A stretch of 64,000 nt of DNA, from contig NZ_CP014161.1 in assembly GCF_001543175.1 (NCBI RefSeq), positions 1,178,001-1,242,000 on the forward strand. The letters are read 5' to 3'. The position numbers and the translations under genes were made by a program. The notes under the pieces are model-generated. The model had not been told where the DNA came from. It searched no databases and worked only from the letters and a program-made list of their open reading frames with translations. Below, one piece after another: positions 51,926-61,110 of this stretch. The DNA is from Aerococcus urinae. GTDB taxonomy: Bacteria > Bacillota > Bacilli > Lactobacillales > Aerococcaceae. Positions within the stretch are counted from its first letter, which is position 1, and each line of letters opens with the position of its first letter.

Positions 51926-53410
51926 CTAGTTTTTATCTCGGCTTTTATCTGTTTCTAAAATCTCTTTTAATTCATCGGCAACAAACTGAACATCAGTACC
52001 GACTACGATTTGTAAATTATGTTCGTTCACTTTTCTTAAACCAGGGACACCGGTAGCCTTGATTTTTGCTTCATCAATGGCATTGCTATCCTTCAATTGC
52101 AGACGTAGGCGGGTAGCGCAGTTAGACACTATTTCGAGATTGTCTTTGCCCCCAAGCCCTTGGTAGATATTTTCAGCCATGACTTGGTATTTATCGCCAG
52201 TTTGGCTAGAAGCCTTAGCTGTATTGCTTGCTGTTTGGTCTGCTTCACTAACCGCTTCCCGTCCTGGCGTTTTAAAATCAAAACGGCGGATTAAGAAGTC
52301 AAAGAGGAAGAAATAAATAACAAACATGACTAGACCTAGAACAAGGATCATCCATTGGTTATTAGCCATAGGCATCCGCCAAGACAAGGCCATATCAATC
52401 AAACCTGCTGAGAAGGAAAAGCCTAGGGTTGCATGTAAGGCTGAGCAAATAAACAGGGACAAACCGGTTAAACAAGCATGGACTGCATAAAGGGCTGGAG
52501 CGGCAAACATAAAGGAAAATTCCAGGGGCTCGGTAATTCCAGTCACAAAGGCTGCAACAGAACCAGCAATCAGTAAGGAAGCAACCGATGCCCGATTTTC
52601 TGGGCGGGCATTCTTATACATGGCTAAAGCAGCCCCAGGTAAGCCAAACATCATAATCGGGAAGAAACCGGCTAGATAGCGCCCTGTCACCCCAGGTTCT
52701 CCTTGACTGGACCAGAAATTACCAATGTCATTAATCCCAATGGTATCAAACCAAAAGACATTGTTAACGGCATGGTGGAGACCAAAGGGAATCATCAATT
52801 TGTTGGTAATGCCGTAGATGCCAGCCCCGATATCCCCTAAGTTAGCGATTCCGGTTCCAAAGGCTACTAAACCACCATAAACAGTGGGCCAAAGGAAGAG
52901 TAGGATAACCGCTAAAAGTGCTGACAGAGCAGCCGTTACAATAGGAACGGCCCGTTTACCACTGAAGAAACCTAGCCATTGGGGTAACTTAACATTGTGG
53001 AAACGGTTATACATTTCCCCAGCAAGGACCCCAGAAATAATCCCTATGAAGACATTATTGATGGCTTTAAAAGCTGGGTTAACTTGGTCGATGGCTTGGC
53101 CGGTAATCCCACTTAAAATTTCCGGACTTAATAAGGTTGTGATCATTAAGAAAGAAACCGCCCCACTCAAGGCAGCTGCCCCATTATTATCTTCAGCAAT
53201 CCCCATAGAAATTCCCAAAGCAAAAAGTAGCGGCAAGTTATTAATCACGACTAAACCCGCTTGAACTAAGAAAGTCGCTAAAACGTTGGAACTTCCTTGT
53301 AAGGCATTCGCATCGATGGCATAGCCAGTTCCCATGAATAAAGAGGCCACTACCAATACAGAAACAGGCAGCATCAGGGACCGGCCGATTTTTTGTAAGT
53401 AATCTAACAT
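51926..53410 (-). CDS. PTS transporter subunit IICB (glucose/N-acetylglucosamine superfamily)
   Basis: A 494-residue permease. The IIC domain (about 1-385) has around ten helices with MIPFGLHHAVNNVFWFDTIG and GITEPLEFSFMFAAPALY, the latter carrying the Glu/His-type sugar site of the GlcNAc/glucose group. The IIB domain follows, with phospho-Cys in SNCATRLRLQL near 430. There is no IIA domain, so a separate IIA must phosphorylate it. The neighbour upstream is a TIM-barrel protein expected to share its pathway. The substrate is not certain. Confidence 0.88.
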   Translation of the reverse strand: MLDYLQKIGRSLMLPVSVLVVASLFMGTGYAIDANALQGSSNVLATFLVQAGLVVINNLPLLFALGISMGIAEDNNGAAALSGAVSFLMITTLLSPEILSGITGQAIDQVNPAFKAINNVFIGIISGVLAGEMYNRFHNVKLPQWLGFFSGKRAVPIVTAALSALLAVILLFLWPTVYGGLVAFGTGIANLGDIGAGIYGITNKLMIPFGLHHAVNNVFWFDTIGINDIGNFWSSQGEPGVTGRYLAGFFPIMMFGLPGAALAMYKNARPENRASVASLLIAGSVAAFVTGITEPLEFSFMFAAPALYAVHACLTGLSLFICSALHATLGFSFSAGLIDMALSWRMPMANNQWMILVLGLVMFVIYFFLFDFLIRRFDFKTPGREAVSEADQTASNTAKASSQTGDKYQVMAENIYQGLGGKDNLEIVSNCATRLRLQLKDSNAIDEAKIKATGVPGLRKVNEHNLQIVVGTDVQFVADELKEILETDKSRDKN

Positions 53411-53443
53411 ATAAAATCTCTTTTCTTTTTAGTATTCAACAAT

Positions 53444-54337
53444 TTAACGTCTCAAGGACTGAGCCATTTTGAAATAAGTGTGGCGCTTACCACGAACAGC
53501 AATGCTTAAGGCCATAATATTTTCGGGGTCTGGCATTCGTCCGTAACTGCCGTCACCAATATGATGAATATCCGCCCCAACCTGCTTATTATTTAAGGCA
53601 AAGGCGCGAATAGTTTCTGGGCTAGCGCTTTCTTGGCTGGTGCCAATGGTTGCCATAACTAAGCCATCTTGGGCTTGGGCCGCTTGGCAAGCCTGATGAG
53701 CTTCTTCTAGTAATACTCCAGGCACTGTACCGACACTAGGCATCAAGACCCCGTCCGCACCTGCTTCAATAAATTGAGTAAATAGACTAGCATCAATCAA
53801 AGTTTCTCGTTTACCAGCGCCATGCATTTTCCCAGCTAAAATTAAACCAGAATAGGGTTGGCGTCCCGTTGCTAGGGCAGCTAAGATATCGGCATTAGTC
53901 ACACCAGTCGAGGGATTAGCGGTTACCATGACAAAATCCACGCCTAGTTTTTCTGCCGCGGCAAAAGCTTTTGAGCTTGCCCGTCTTCCAGGACTAATTT
54001 CAACTTTTTCATCGAGGACCTGACTGTCAGCAGAAACGGGTTCCAGGTTGATACCAATGGGCCGCCCGGTAAGTTCCTTAATGGCTTCAATCACAGGCTT
54101 CTTACTTTCAAAGCCCTTGATATGAGGGTGAAAAACATCCAATTCATTCAAGCAAATGAGGTCGGCACCAAAAGCCGTCATCACTTCGGCGTTGGTTACC
54201 CCCTCAATTAAAGGAGCAGCGGTTACCACCGTTTCAGCCATAATAATCCGTCCTTCACTGGCTTGAATGCTTCTTTTGAGCTCCTCCTTAGTAAATTTTT
54301 TAACTTCACTGGGATAAGCACTAATCAAACGTTTCAT
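53444..54337 (-). CDS. TIM-barrel protein, PEP phosphonomutase/DUF7916-like, linked to PTS
   Basis: About 297 residues. The fold reads as a TIM barrel with repeated strand-helix pairs: GRIIMAETVVTAAPLIEGVTNAEVM, DLICLNELDVFHPH, DFVMVTANPSTGVTN, GADGVLMPSVGTVPG and DIHHIGDGSYG. I believe this matches a family often annotated as PEP phosphonomutase-like and found beside IICB transporters, but no reaction is established that I can name. The start at 54337 is preferred over a GTG five codons earlier, which overlaps the purine-rich site. It precedes the PTS gene by 33 bases in one operon. Confidence 0.65.
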   Translation of the reverse strand: MKRLISAYPSEVKKFTKEELKRSIQASEGRIIMAETVVTAAPLIEGVTNAEVMTAFGADLICLNELDVFHPHIKGFESKKPVIEAIKELTGRPIGINLEPVSADSQVLDEKVEISPGRRASSKAFAAAEKLGVDFVMVTANPSTGVTNADILAALATGRQPYSGLILAGKMHGAGKRETLIDASLFTQFIEAGADGVLMPSVGTVPGVLLEEAHQACQAAQAQDGLVMATIGTSQESASPETIRAFALNNKQVGADIHHIGDGSYGRMPDPENIMALSIAVRGKRHTYFKMAQSLRR

Positions 54338-54439
54338 AAATCGACTTCCCACCTATCTAAGAAAAATCGGAATTACCTGCAGCATTTATAATAATTGAAA
54401 AAAGTAAGCATCTCAATATCTTTTTAGTTATTCATTAAA

Positions 54440-54560
54440 AACGTGTGACAGTCACAAAAAAGGACATCTCCTACCCATTCCGAACTCAACTAGACTGTGT
54501 GTTGGAGTTTCCTGAAGCTGACGTTCGTCCTGTGACTGAAACAGATTTGGATTAGAGTGT
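54440..54560. repeat. Inverted copy of the GTCRCACTCT palindromic repeat family
   Basis: Read on the minus strand this segment begins ACACTCTAATCC, continues with CAGTCACAGGACGAACGTC as in unit D of the 42-kb array, and ends TGTGACTGTCACACG. It is about 120 bp, one unit, in the opposite orientation. TAGTTGAGTTCGGA is shared with the 50.3-kb copy. Confidence 0.75.
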
Positions 54561-54593
54561 AAATAAAAAGAATGGAAGTTTCATCCATTCTTT
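54561..54593 (-). terminator. Terminator of the DUF368 gene
   Basis: AAAGAATGGA pairs perfectly with TCCATTCTTT around a seven-base loop; on the minus strand a T-rich run follows. It abuts the inverted repeat unit. Confidence 0.85.
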
Positions 54594-54600
54594 CAAAAAC

Positions 54601-55509
54601 TTAACGATTATCGGGTGAATATTTCTCTTCGATGCCGCTGAACCAATAGGAGAAGATGACTCCCGCAACAAACATGACTATAGCCAGAATTAAAGTCGTC
54701 ATAAAGCTCAAGCCTGTTTCCATTAAGCCTTCTGTGGTAAAAGCTGGGAAGACCACGGTCGGAAAGATGGCTAAGGAAGATCCGATCACAGTCCCTAAAA
54801 TAAAGTGATACATCTTGGCATAGTAGTGGTCAAAGAGCCAGTTGGCCACTTTAGCTAAGGCCAGGACACAGAGGATAGCACCGAGACCTAGAGGAATAAT
54901 GACGCCCATATTTAAGTGAGAAATTCCTGCTGACATCTTTTCGTATAAGCCAAAGTAAATCAAGAAATTACTTGGACTCATCCCTGGCACAATTACGCCT
55001 AAACCGATCAAGGCCCCAGAAAATAACCAGACTCCAAAAGAAGGCGTTAAGTGAGAAAAATGTTGGCCACCAAAGACCATTAAGGCAAATAAGGCCAAGG
55101 CAGTCAGACCCATGACCAGGTAATCGGCTGTGCTGCGCCCTTCTTGACCGGCTTGTTTAAAGAGAGAAGGAAAAGTTCCTACCACAAAACCGATAAAAAG
55201 GCAGGTAAAGAGGGCCTCATAAGAGCCAAAGGCCTTCATGACGAAGAAAGAAAAGAGAATAATCCCGATGACAAAACCGATACCTACCGGGATAAAATAA
55301 CGGACATTTTGCCAAAATTTATGGGTAATATTACCCAAGAAGTTAAGTAATTTGTCATAAATACCAAAAATTACGGCCAAAACCCCACCGGATAAGCCCG
55401 GTAGGATCCCCCCGATACCGACAAAAGCCCCTTTGACTAGGCGTAACCACCAGTCCTTTGAAAAGACTTTGTCTTCATTTTCAATGTCATTATTATGTGA
55501 ATCAGTCAT
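54601..55509 (-). CDS. DUF368 family polytopic membrane protein
   Basis: A 302-residue membrane protein with about eight helices. It carries the family's paired conserved motifs GGILPGLSGGVLAVIFGIYDKLL near the N-terminus and GLGVIVPGMSPSNFLIYFGLYEKM in the second half, suggesting an internal duplication. DUF368 proteins have been implicated in recycling of undecaprenyl phosphate (PopT group); this is family knowledge, not shown here. GGAGG precedes the ATG. Confidence 0.85.
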   Translation of the reverse strand: MTDSHNNDIENEDKVFSKDWWLRLVKGAFVGIGGILPGLSGGVLAVIFGIYDKLLNFLGNITHKFWQNVRYFIPVGIGFVIGIILFSFFVMKAFGSYEALFTCLFIGFVVGTFPSLFKQAGQEGRSTADYLVMGLTALALFALMVFGGQHFSHLTPSFGVWLFSGALIGLGVIVPGMSPSNFLIYFGLYEKMSAGISHLNMGVIIPLGLGAILCVLALAKVANWLFDHYYAKMYHFILGTVIGSSLAIFPTVVFPAFTTEGLMETGLSFMTTLILAIVMFVAGVIFSYWFSGIEEKYSPDNR

Positions 55510-55628
55510 TAAAATGCCTCCAAATTAATCATTAATTTCACTATTATAACCGAAATTCAGCCTTATAGGTCATTTTTCGGTAAAATTAAACTTTCTTTAA
55601 AGAGTGGGCCGATTCACCCGACTACCAT

Positions 55629-57656
55629 TTACTCTGCCCGTAAGGCTTCGACCGGGTCAAGTTTGGAAGCCCGGTTGGCGGGCAGGAGGCCAGAGATAGT
55701 AGCAATCACCACGGCAATCGCTAAGCCGATAAGTAGGAATTGCCAAGTAATATCTAACATGGAAACTTGGAATAGCTGGTTTAAGACCTGGTTAGCCAGA
55801 CCAGCAAAGGCAATGGCCAGTCCTCCTCCCAAAAGTCCGGAGAAAAGACCAATCAAGAAGGATTCAGAAATAAAGATACGGCGAATATCCTTACGCCGTC
55901 CTCCAATGGCCTTAATAACCCCAATTTCTTGGGTCCGCTCCACGACACTAATATAGAGAACGGTTAAAATCATGATCGCAGAGACTAGTAAGGAAATACC
56001 GGCCACACCGATAAGGACAAAGGTGAAGATATCAATCATTTCCGTAAAGGTTTTGACCAAACTTTCGGTGGCCGAGCCCCGATAACCCATATCCGCGATG
56101 TTCTCCTTGATTTGAGGAGTCAGACTCTCATCTTCAGCCACTAAATACACCACATTGGGCTTAAGTTCAATGTCTTGGTCTGCTGCTAACGTTTCCAAGT
56201 CATCATAGTTTAAGTAGACGGTGTCAAAGATAGCAGCTGATCCCATAGTTTCGTCAGCTTGGTAAATGCCAGAAATAGTAAAATCTGCTTTGAGATCTTT
56301 TTGTTTCAAAGTCAACTTGAGGGTCAGCTTTTGACCGATTGCTGACTGACCAGTATCTTCAGCCAGCTTATCGGCAATCCCCCGACTAACTAAGATTTCC
56401 CCCTGTTCGGATAAATGGCCTTCAGGCAGGTTGGCGGGCGTGATTAATGACGAAATCGTCTGTAAGTTCATGAAGGGGTAGGTCTGATCCTCTTTTTTTA
56501 GGTAATCGGTCCCTAAAGAGAAATTGGTATAGCCAACTTCAAGTTCCTCTACTCCCCTTATCGCCCCAAGTTCTTCAATATTTTCCTGGTCAAAGGCCGG
56601 GTCTTGAAAATCGGGGCTGATAGTGGTTTGGGGAAGATTTTGTCCCTCATTTGACCGGTTGCGCTCTTCCATGGCTTCCATTTCTGGATTATTCATAGGC
56701 ATGCGGACTTCAGTCACCTGGGGATTAACCTGGCTTTCCATGGTATCCGTCAAATAATTATTGACCCCCGATCCTAAGGCCAGCATCAAAATAATACTCA
56801 TGATCCCTACTGAAAAGCCAAAGGCAATCAAAAGATTACGCGACCACTTAGCCCGCATATTCTTTAAGGCCAGTTGGATAGCTGACCAGAAAGAAAAGGC
56901 ATTGGATCGGGCTTTTTCCACTTGGGGCAGCTGGCGCATGCCTTGGTACTTGGCCAGTGCTCTTTGATTTTCATTAACTCTTTCATCGGCAACGATTTCG
57001 CCGTCCCCAATCCTGACTAAACGGCTAGCGATCCCAGCCACTGCTTGGGAATGGGTGACGATGAGAACTAATTTTCCTGAGGCAGCGATGGCCTTAAAGA
57101 TATCTAAGACGGCGTCAGCTGTCTGTGAATCTAAGGCCCCAGTCGGCTCATCAGCGATAATAATTTCTGGATTATTAACTAAGGCCCGGGCGATAGCCAC
57201 TCTTTGCTTTTGCCCACCCGATAACTGGTTGGGCCGCTTATGGATTTGCTGACCAAGGCCTAGTTGTTCAAGGACAGCCTGGGCTTGCTTTTCCCGTTTG
57301 CTTTTAGGAATATTAGATAAATTCATCGCTAGGGCCACGTTCTCTAAGACGGAAAGATGGGAAATTAAGTTAAAGTTTTGAAAAACAAATCCTATCTTAT
57401 CCTTATGGTAATTGACTAAGTCGCGCTCCTTGAAGTTAGCGATGATCTCTCCTTCAACACAAATATCTCCAGTAAAATCAGTATCTAAACCACCAATTAA
57501 ATTCATTAGGGTGGATTTACCGCTGCCTGATTCACCAACAATGGCGACTAATTCTCCAGCTTCAAAATCCAAGTTAATGTCCTTTAAGGCATGAAATCGG
57601 TCGCCATTAGCCAGGGAATAGTATTTGTTCACGGCATTTAAGCTTAATATTGCCAT
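55629..57656 (-). CDS. ABC transporter, fused ATPase-permease (MacB/FtsX type)
   Basis: A 675-residue fusion. The ATPase domain (1-225) has Walker A GESGSGKST (36-44), signature LSGGQKQR and Walker B IIIADEPTGALDS. After a linker come one helix (near 275-295), a large extracellular MacB-like domain (about 300-520) and three C-terminal FtsX-type helices. Such transporters expel peptides or antibiotics, or sense envelope stress, rather than move solutes across the membrane directly. The TetR-like gene upstream on the same strand may regulate it. No membrane-fusion partner is present. Confidence 0.88.
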   Translation of the reverse strand: MAILSLNAVNKYYSLANGDRFHALKDINLDFEAGELVAIVGESGSGKSTLMNLIGGLDTDFTGDICVEGEIIANFKERDLVNYHKDKIGFVFQNFNLISHLSVLENVALAMNLSNIPKSKREKQAQAVLEQLGLGQQIHKRPNQLSGGQKQRVAIARALVNNPEIIIADEPTGALDSQTADAVLDIFKAIAASGKLVLIVTHSQAVAGIASRLVRIGDGEIVADERVNENQRALAKYQGMRQLPQVEKARSNAFSFWSAIQLALKNMRAKWSRNLLIAFGFSVGIMSIILMLALGSGVNNYLTDTMESQVNPQVTEVRMPMNNPEMEAMEERNRSNEGQNLPQTTISPDFQDPAFDQENIEELGAIRGVEELEVGYTNFSLGTDYLKKEDQTYPFMNLQTISSLITPANLPEGHLSEQGEILVSRGIADKLAEDTGQSAIGQKLTLKLTLKQKDLKADFTISGIYQADETMGSAAIFDTVYLNYDDLETLAADQDIELKPNVVYLVAEDESLTPQIKENIADMGYRGSATESLVKTFTEMIDIFTFVLIGVAGISLLVSAIMILTVLYISVVERTQEIGVIKAIGGRRKDIRRIFISESFLIGLFSGLLGGGLAIAFAGLANQVLNQLFQVSMLDITWQFLLIGLAIAVVIATISGLLPANRASKLDPVEALRAE

Positions 57657-57731
57657 ATGCTTACTCCTTACTTTTACTTGCTTTTTAAGAAAGGCTTGGC
57701 TAAGACAGTCTCTTGGCCAGCCACTAGGTTG

Positions 57732-57745
57732 AGTGAGGACTCACT
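57732..57745. promoter_or_regulatory. Palindromic candidate operator upstream of the ABC transporter
   Basis: AGTGAG-GA-CTCACT is a perfect 14-base inverted repeat lying between the TetR-type gene and the transporter, just after a GATAAAA that could be a -10 on the minus strand. Size and place suit a TetR-family operator. Confidence 0.4.
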
Positions 57746-57827
57746 TTTATCTCAAGTACAGTAACACTAAGTCCTCTAGAGAGCAAACAATATGATAATA
57801 ATCAGTTTTTAATGGCAATAATTAATT

Positions 57828-58469
57828 TTAGCAACACAGTCCCCTGACAATAAAAGCTTCAATATAAGACAAGGCTTGAGCAAAATCTTTCTGACTCGCA
57901 CTCTCAAATTGAACCCACTGAAAGGACAAAATCGGTGAAATCATGAGCCGAATAATCAGGGCATTGGGCCAGTTATTCAGTTCTCCCTTGTCTTTAAAAT
58001 ACTCTAAAATGTTAAAAAACCCCGTCTTTAAATGGAACGGAATTAATTCAGCCAAGTGCTTTAAGAAATTTTCCCGGTAAAGCATCTCTTGGGCAAATAT
58101 TTTCATTACCTTGTAGTGGTCAGAATTCTCTTGGAAACAATTGGCTAGAATATGGTGGACAAAGTCTTGGAAGGTCCACTGGTCATCTTTAATTCGTTGT
58201 AAGTCAAATTCTTGGGCATATTTTTCCTTAGACATTTCAGCAATGATAGGTAAGATACAGGCGAAGAGTAAGTTTTGTTTGCTGCCAAAATGTTTGAAGA
58301 GGGTTCCTTCCCCTACGCCAGCCCGGCCAGCGATTGCTTTCGTCGAAGTATTGCTGTAGCCATAATCAGCAAATAAATCAATACTTGCTTGGAGGATAGC
58401 ATGCTGGCGCGGGGTCAAGGCTTCCTGGCGCGAAAATTTTCCTACAAAGTTTTTTATATATGCATCCAT
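57828..58469 (-). CDS. TetR/AcrR family transcriptional regulator
   Basis: A 213-residue repressor. The N-terminal HTH is clear (AILQASIDLFADYGYSNTSTKAIAGRAGVGEGTLFKHFGSKQNLLF, about 25-70), followed by an all-helical ligand domain. Start at 58469 is preferred because GAGG lies about eight bases upstream; a TTG two codons earlier is possible. It lies 170 bases before the ABC transporter gene and probably controls it. Confidence 0.9.
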   Translation of the reverse strand: MDAYIKNFVGKFSRQEALTPRQHAILQASIDLFADYGYSNTSTKAIAGRAGVGEGTLFKHFGSKQNLLFACILPIIAEMSKEKYAQEFDLQRIKDDQWTFQDFVHHILANCFQENSDHYKVMKIFAQEMLYRENFLKHLAELIPFHLKTGFFNILEYFKDKGELNNWPNALIIRLMISPILSFQWVQFESASQKDFAQALSYIEAFIVRGLCC

Positions 58470-58492
58470 CAACAAGTCCTCAATCTTTTTAA

Positions 58493-58521
58493 ATTATAGT
58501 AATGCTTTTATTATATCAAAA
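58493..58521 (-). promoter_or_regulatory. Promoter of the TetR-type regulator
   Basis: On the minus strand TTTTGA (58516-58521) and TATAAT (58493-58498) are 17 bases apart, about 25 bases before the start codon. Confidence 0.5.
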
Positions 58522-58610
58522 CCTTCACTATTTAATAAATAAATTAAAATGTTTTTAACCTAAATATAAACAATATTAGTGACTCTATCCTTGTTGACAA
58601 AATAAGGCCG

Positions 58611-58639
58611 CAAAAAAAGGCAGGACCTTGGCCCCACCT
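58611..58639 (-). terminator. Terminator of the lemA-DUF2207 operon
   Basis: AGGCAGGACC pairs with GGCCCCACCT (three G-U pairs) around a two-base loop; seven T residues follow on the minus strand. Confidence 0.8.
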
Positions 58640-58666
58640 CTTCTAGAGTCTAAAATAATGTGTATT

Positions 58667-60478
58667 TTAGCGGGCACCGCCGCCTCCGCCTCCGCCGAAG
58701 GCTCCGCCCCCGCCACCAAAACTCGAGAATCCGCCGCCACCACTGGACATGGCTGAAGTCATTTCTGGAGCTATGGATTGGGTATAAGAACGGTTCATAA
58801 CATTAGCAATATAGTAATACTGCCAAAAGTTAATATCACCAGTACCGGAATAAACCGATTGTTTTTCAAAATCAGGATAGAGGTTGGCAAATTCTTTAGC
58901 AACTTCTGCAGCGATTCCTAAAACCGCTGCATAAATTAATAAGCGGTCCCACAGTGCCACTTCTTGAGCACCACGTTCATTTAATAAGGAGAAATCCTTA
59001 AGATAGTTATAGAATTTGACCCAATTATCTCTTAATTGATGACCTTTGTCGGTAAAGGGATAAGTCACCTGGCTATCCGCTAGGTAACGCTGGTCTTGGT
59101 CTTCCTTAGCCTTGGCATAAGTCTGACTTTGAATAAAATCGCCCCCTAGCAAATAATTTTTACTATAAGACCGGTAAGATATGGAGACGCCTTTTAGTCG
59201 ATCCGTACGGCTTTGACAATATTTTTTGAAGTCTTTCTCTGAAAACTGGCCCTTATCATCTGCAACTTCATTAAAGATCCGCCACCAGTCCTTAATGGGA
59301 TCCAAATCTGGCGCTTGGTAAGCGGAATTCACCATAAAGTAATGATTATCCTTGAACAAACCCGTTTCGCCTCCTAACTTGAGGCCGCCTTCTTTCACCA
59401 AGTAAAGGATGGTCCCGGTTAAATAGTTGCTATCGAGGTCATCAATAGCTAGTTGGTCCAAAATAAAGTAATCCGAATAAATATTATCAGCAGGCAGATC
59501 ACGGTAATACTGACCGTCTAATTCTTGACTTCTTTGTTTAATAGAGGGGTACCACTTCTTCAAAGCTCGTTTTCTCTTGATGTACTGGAACTCACCAGCT
59601 AGGATACCGACTACCCCCAGTCCACCAAGTCCTACCAGACCCCATTTGATCAGCTTAGGCATCCCCTCACCCGGCATGGAGGTAATGTCTTCAACCGCAG
59701 CATTACTATCATAATCTTCCCAATTATAGTCAGATCCCTCAAAGGCTTCCTTGACATAATCGTCAAAGGCCTTATCCGAAGTCCACTGGGTTGGGTAGGT
59801 TCCTTGAGGAATACGGACTAAGAGGATGCCGCTTCCAGAGCTAGGTAGACTTTCCTTGGATTCAGCCACGACTTTTCCATCTTCAATATGGACTTGTCCA
59901 CGAAAACCAAAGCCCCAAACCCGATTGTATTCCAGGTTAAAGTCTTCCTTTTCAGAAGCAATGGTCATCCGAATATTTTCCGGGCTGTCTGCCAAATTAT
60001 CGGAAATAAAGCGCCAATAGATCATTTGATTAGTCGCCGTCTGCATGACAAAGTTAGAGATCCGGTAGGAAACCTGGTAAGTGTGACGGCCATAGTCAGA
60101 AATTCCCCAGTTGAGCTCACTATTTTCATTGCGACCAAATTGATAGGCCTTGGCATTAAAAGAAGCATCCACATCCCAATTTTTTATGGGACTAAAGGGC
60201 TGACCATCCATGCTGACCTGGTAGTCAGATAATTCTTGGGCATCCGTCAAGACCAGGGGTTTATAAATTTCGGTTCCTTCATGGGTAGTAATATCCCAGT
60301 ACTCAGTAATCTTGGCCGAACCATCTTCCTGGAGGACAGTATCCACCGTGATGGAATGGATATCCTGGTCAACCGCTAAGACGGGCTCCTGGTCTGAACG
60401 AACCAGATCAAAAGAAAAGATAACAGCCAGGGCTAGGGCTAGTTTTAGTAATGGAGAAAATAGGCGTTTGACTACCAT
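58667..60478 (-). CDS. DUF2207 domain-containing membrane protein with Gly-rich tail
   Basis: A 603-residue protein. An N-terminal signal (LLKLALALAVIFSFDLV), an extracellular beta-rich DUF2207 domain (about 35-250, with ITEYWDITTHEGTEIYKPL), a helix near 280-300 (WGLVGLGGLGVVGILAGEF), a cytosolic domain, another helix near 525, and a C-terminal tail of Gly with Ser, Phe and Ala (last 30 residues). Function unknown. It overlaps the end of lemA; LemA and DUF2207 proteins are a known pair. Confidence 0.85.
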   Translation of the reverse strand: MVVKRLFSPLLKLALALAVIFSFDLVRSDQEPVLAVDQDIHSITVDTVLQEDGSAKITEYWDITTHEGTEIYKPLVLTDAQELSDYQVSMDGQPFSPIKNWDVDASFNAKAYQFGRNENSELNWGISDYGRHTYQVSYRISNFVMQTATNQMIYWRFISDNLADSPENIRMTIASEKEDFNLEYNRVWGFGFRGQVHIEDGKVVAESKESLPSSGSGILLVRIPQGTYPTQWTSDKAFDDYVKEAFEGSDYNWEDYDSNAAVEDITSMPGEGMPKLIKWGLVGLGGLGVVGILAGEFQYIKRKRALKKWYPSIKQRSQELDGQYYRDLPADNIYSDYFILDQLAIDDLDSNYLTGTILYLVKEGGLKLGGETGLFKDNHYFMVNSAYQAPDLDPIKDWWRIFNEVADDKGQFSEKDFKKYCQSRTDRLKGVSISYRSYSKNYLLGGDFIQSQTYAKAKEDQDQRYLADSQVTYPFTDKGHQLRDNWVKFYNYLKDFSLLNERGAQEVALWDRLLIYAAVLGIAAEVAKEFANLYPDFEKQSVYSGTGDINFWQYYYIANVMNRSYTQSIAPEMTSAMSSGGGGFSSFGGGGGAFGGGGGGGAR

Positions 60479-61017
60479 TGAGGCATCTCCTGTTTTTCCT
60501 CACTACCCCGGAAGTATTCTTCAGGATAGAAACCAGTCATTCCCGCAACTAAGGAATTAGGGAAAGTTTTAATGGTGCGGTTATATTTAGTGACCGTGTC
60601 ATTAAAAATCATCCGGGCTTGACGGACATTGTTTTCATAGTTGTTCACACTGTCCATAGTGGTTTGGTAAACAGAAGCTGCTTTCAATTCCGGATATTGT
60701 TCGACCACGACGTCAATCGACCGCATGGCTTTTTGGAAGAGGTCTTGGTCATGTTCCACTTCTTCAACCGTTGCATCAGGATTAATTTTTTGCCGGTTTT
60801 TCACCACATTAATCAAGGTGTCGGCTTCATGACTTTGGTAGTTCTTGGTAGCTTGGATCAAATTCGTCAAGGCGTCCCAGCGTGATTCCACTTGAGCAGC
60901 GATTTGACCCATGGAATTATCAATCATTTCCTTGGATTGGATCATGCGGTTATAAGCACCGATCCCCCAAACAACAATTAAAACGAGAATGACAACAAGT
61001 GCAATTGCGATAATCAT
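60472..61017 (-). CDS. LemA family protein
   Basis: A 181-residue protein: one N-terminal membrane helix (IAIALVVILVLIVVWGIGAYN), then a helical bundle with SKEMIDNSMGQIAAQVESRWDALTNLIQATKNY and the late NDTVTKYNRTIKTFPNSLVAGMTGFYPEEYF, the conserved LemA ending. Function is poorly defined. AAGGGAGG precedes the ATG. It is cotranscribed with the DUF2207 gene, and the ATG of that gene lies in its last codons. Confidence 0.92.
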   Translation of the reverse strand: MIIAIALVVILVLIVVWGIGAYNRMIQSKEMIDNSMGQIAAQVESRWDALTNLIQATKNYQSHEADTLINVVKNRQKINPDATVEEVEHDQDLFQKAMRSIDVVVEQYPELKAASVYQTTMDSVNNYENNVRQARMIFNDTVTKYNRTIKTFPNSLVAGMTGFYPEEYFRGSEEKQEMPQW

Positions 61018-61110
61018 TAGATTTCCTCCCTTTTTGACGGCTATCTGTATAAACAGTAATTATTTCTGCCCTTATTTTACCCTAAGTGACTCCGGAATCC
61101 CAGTTAGATC

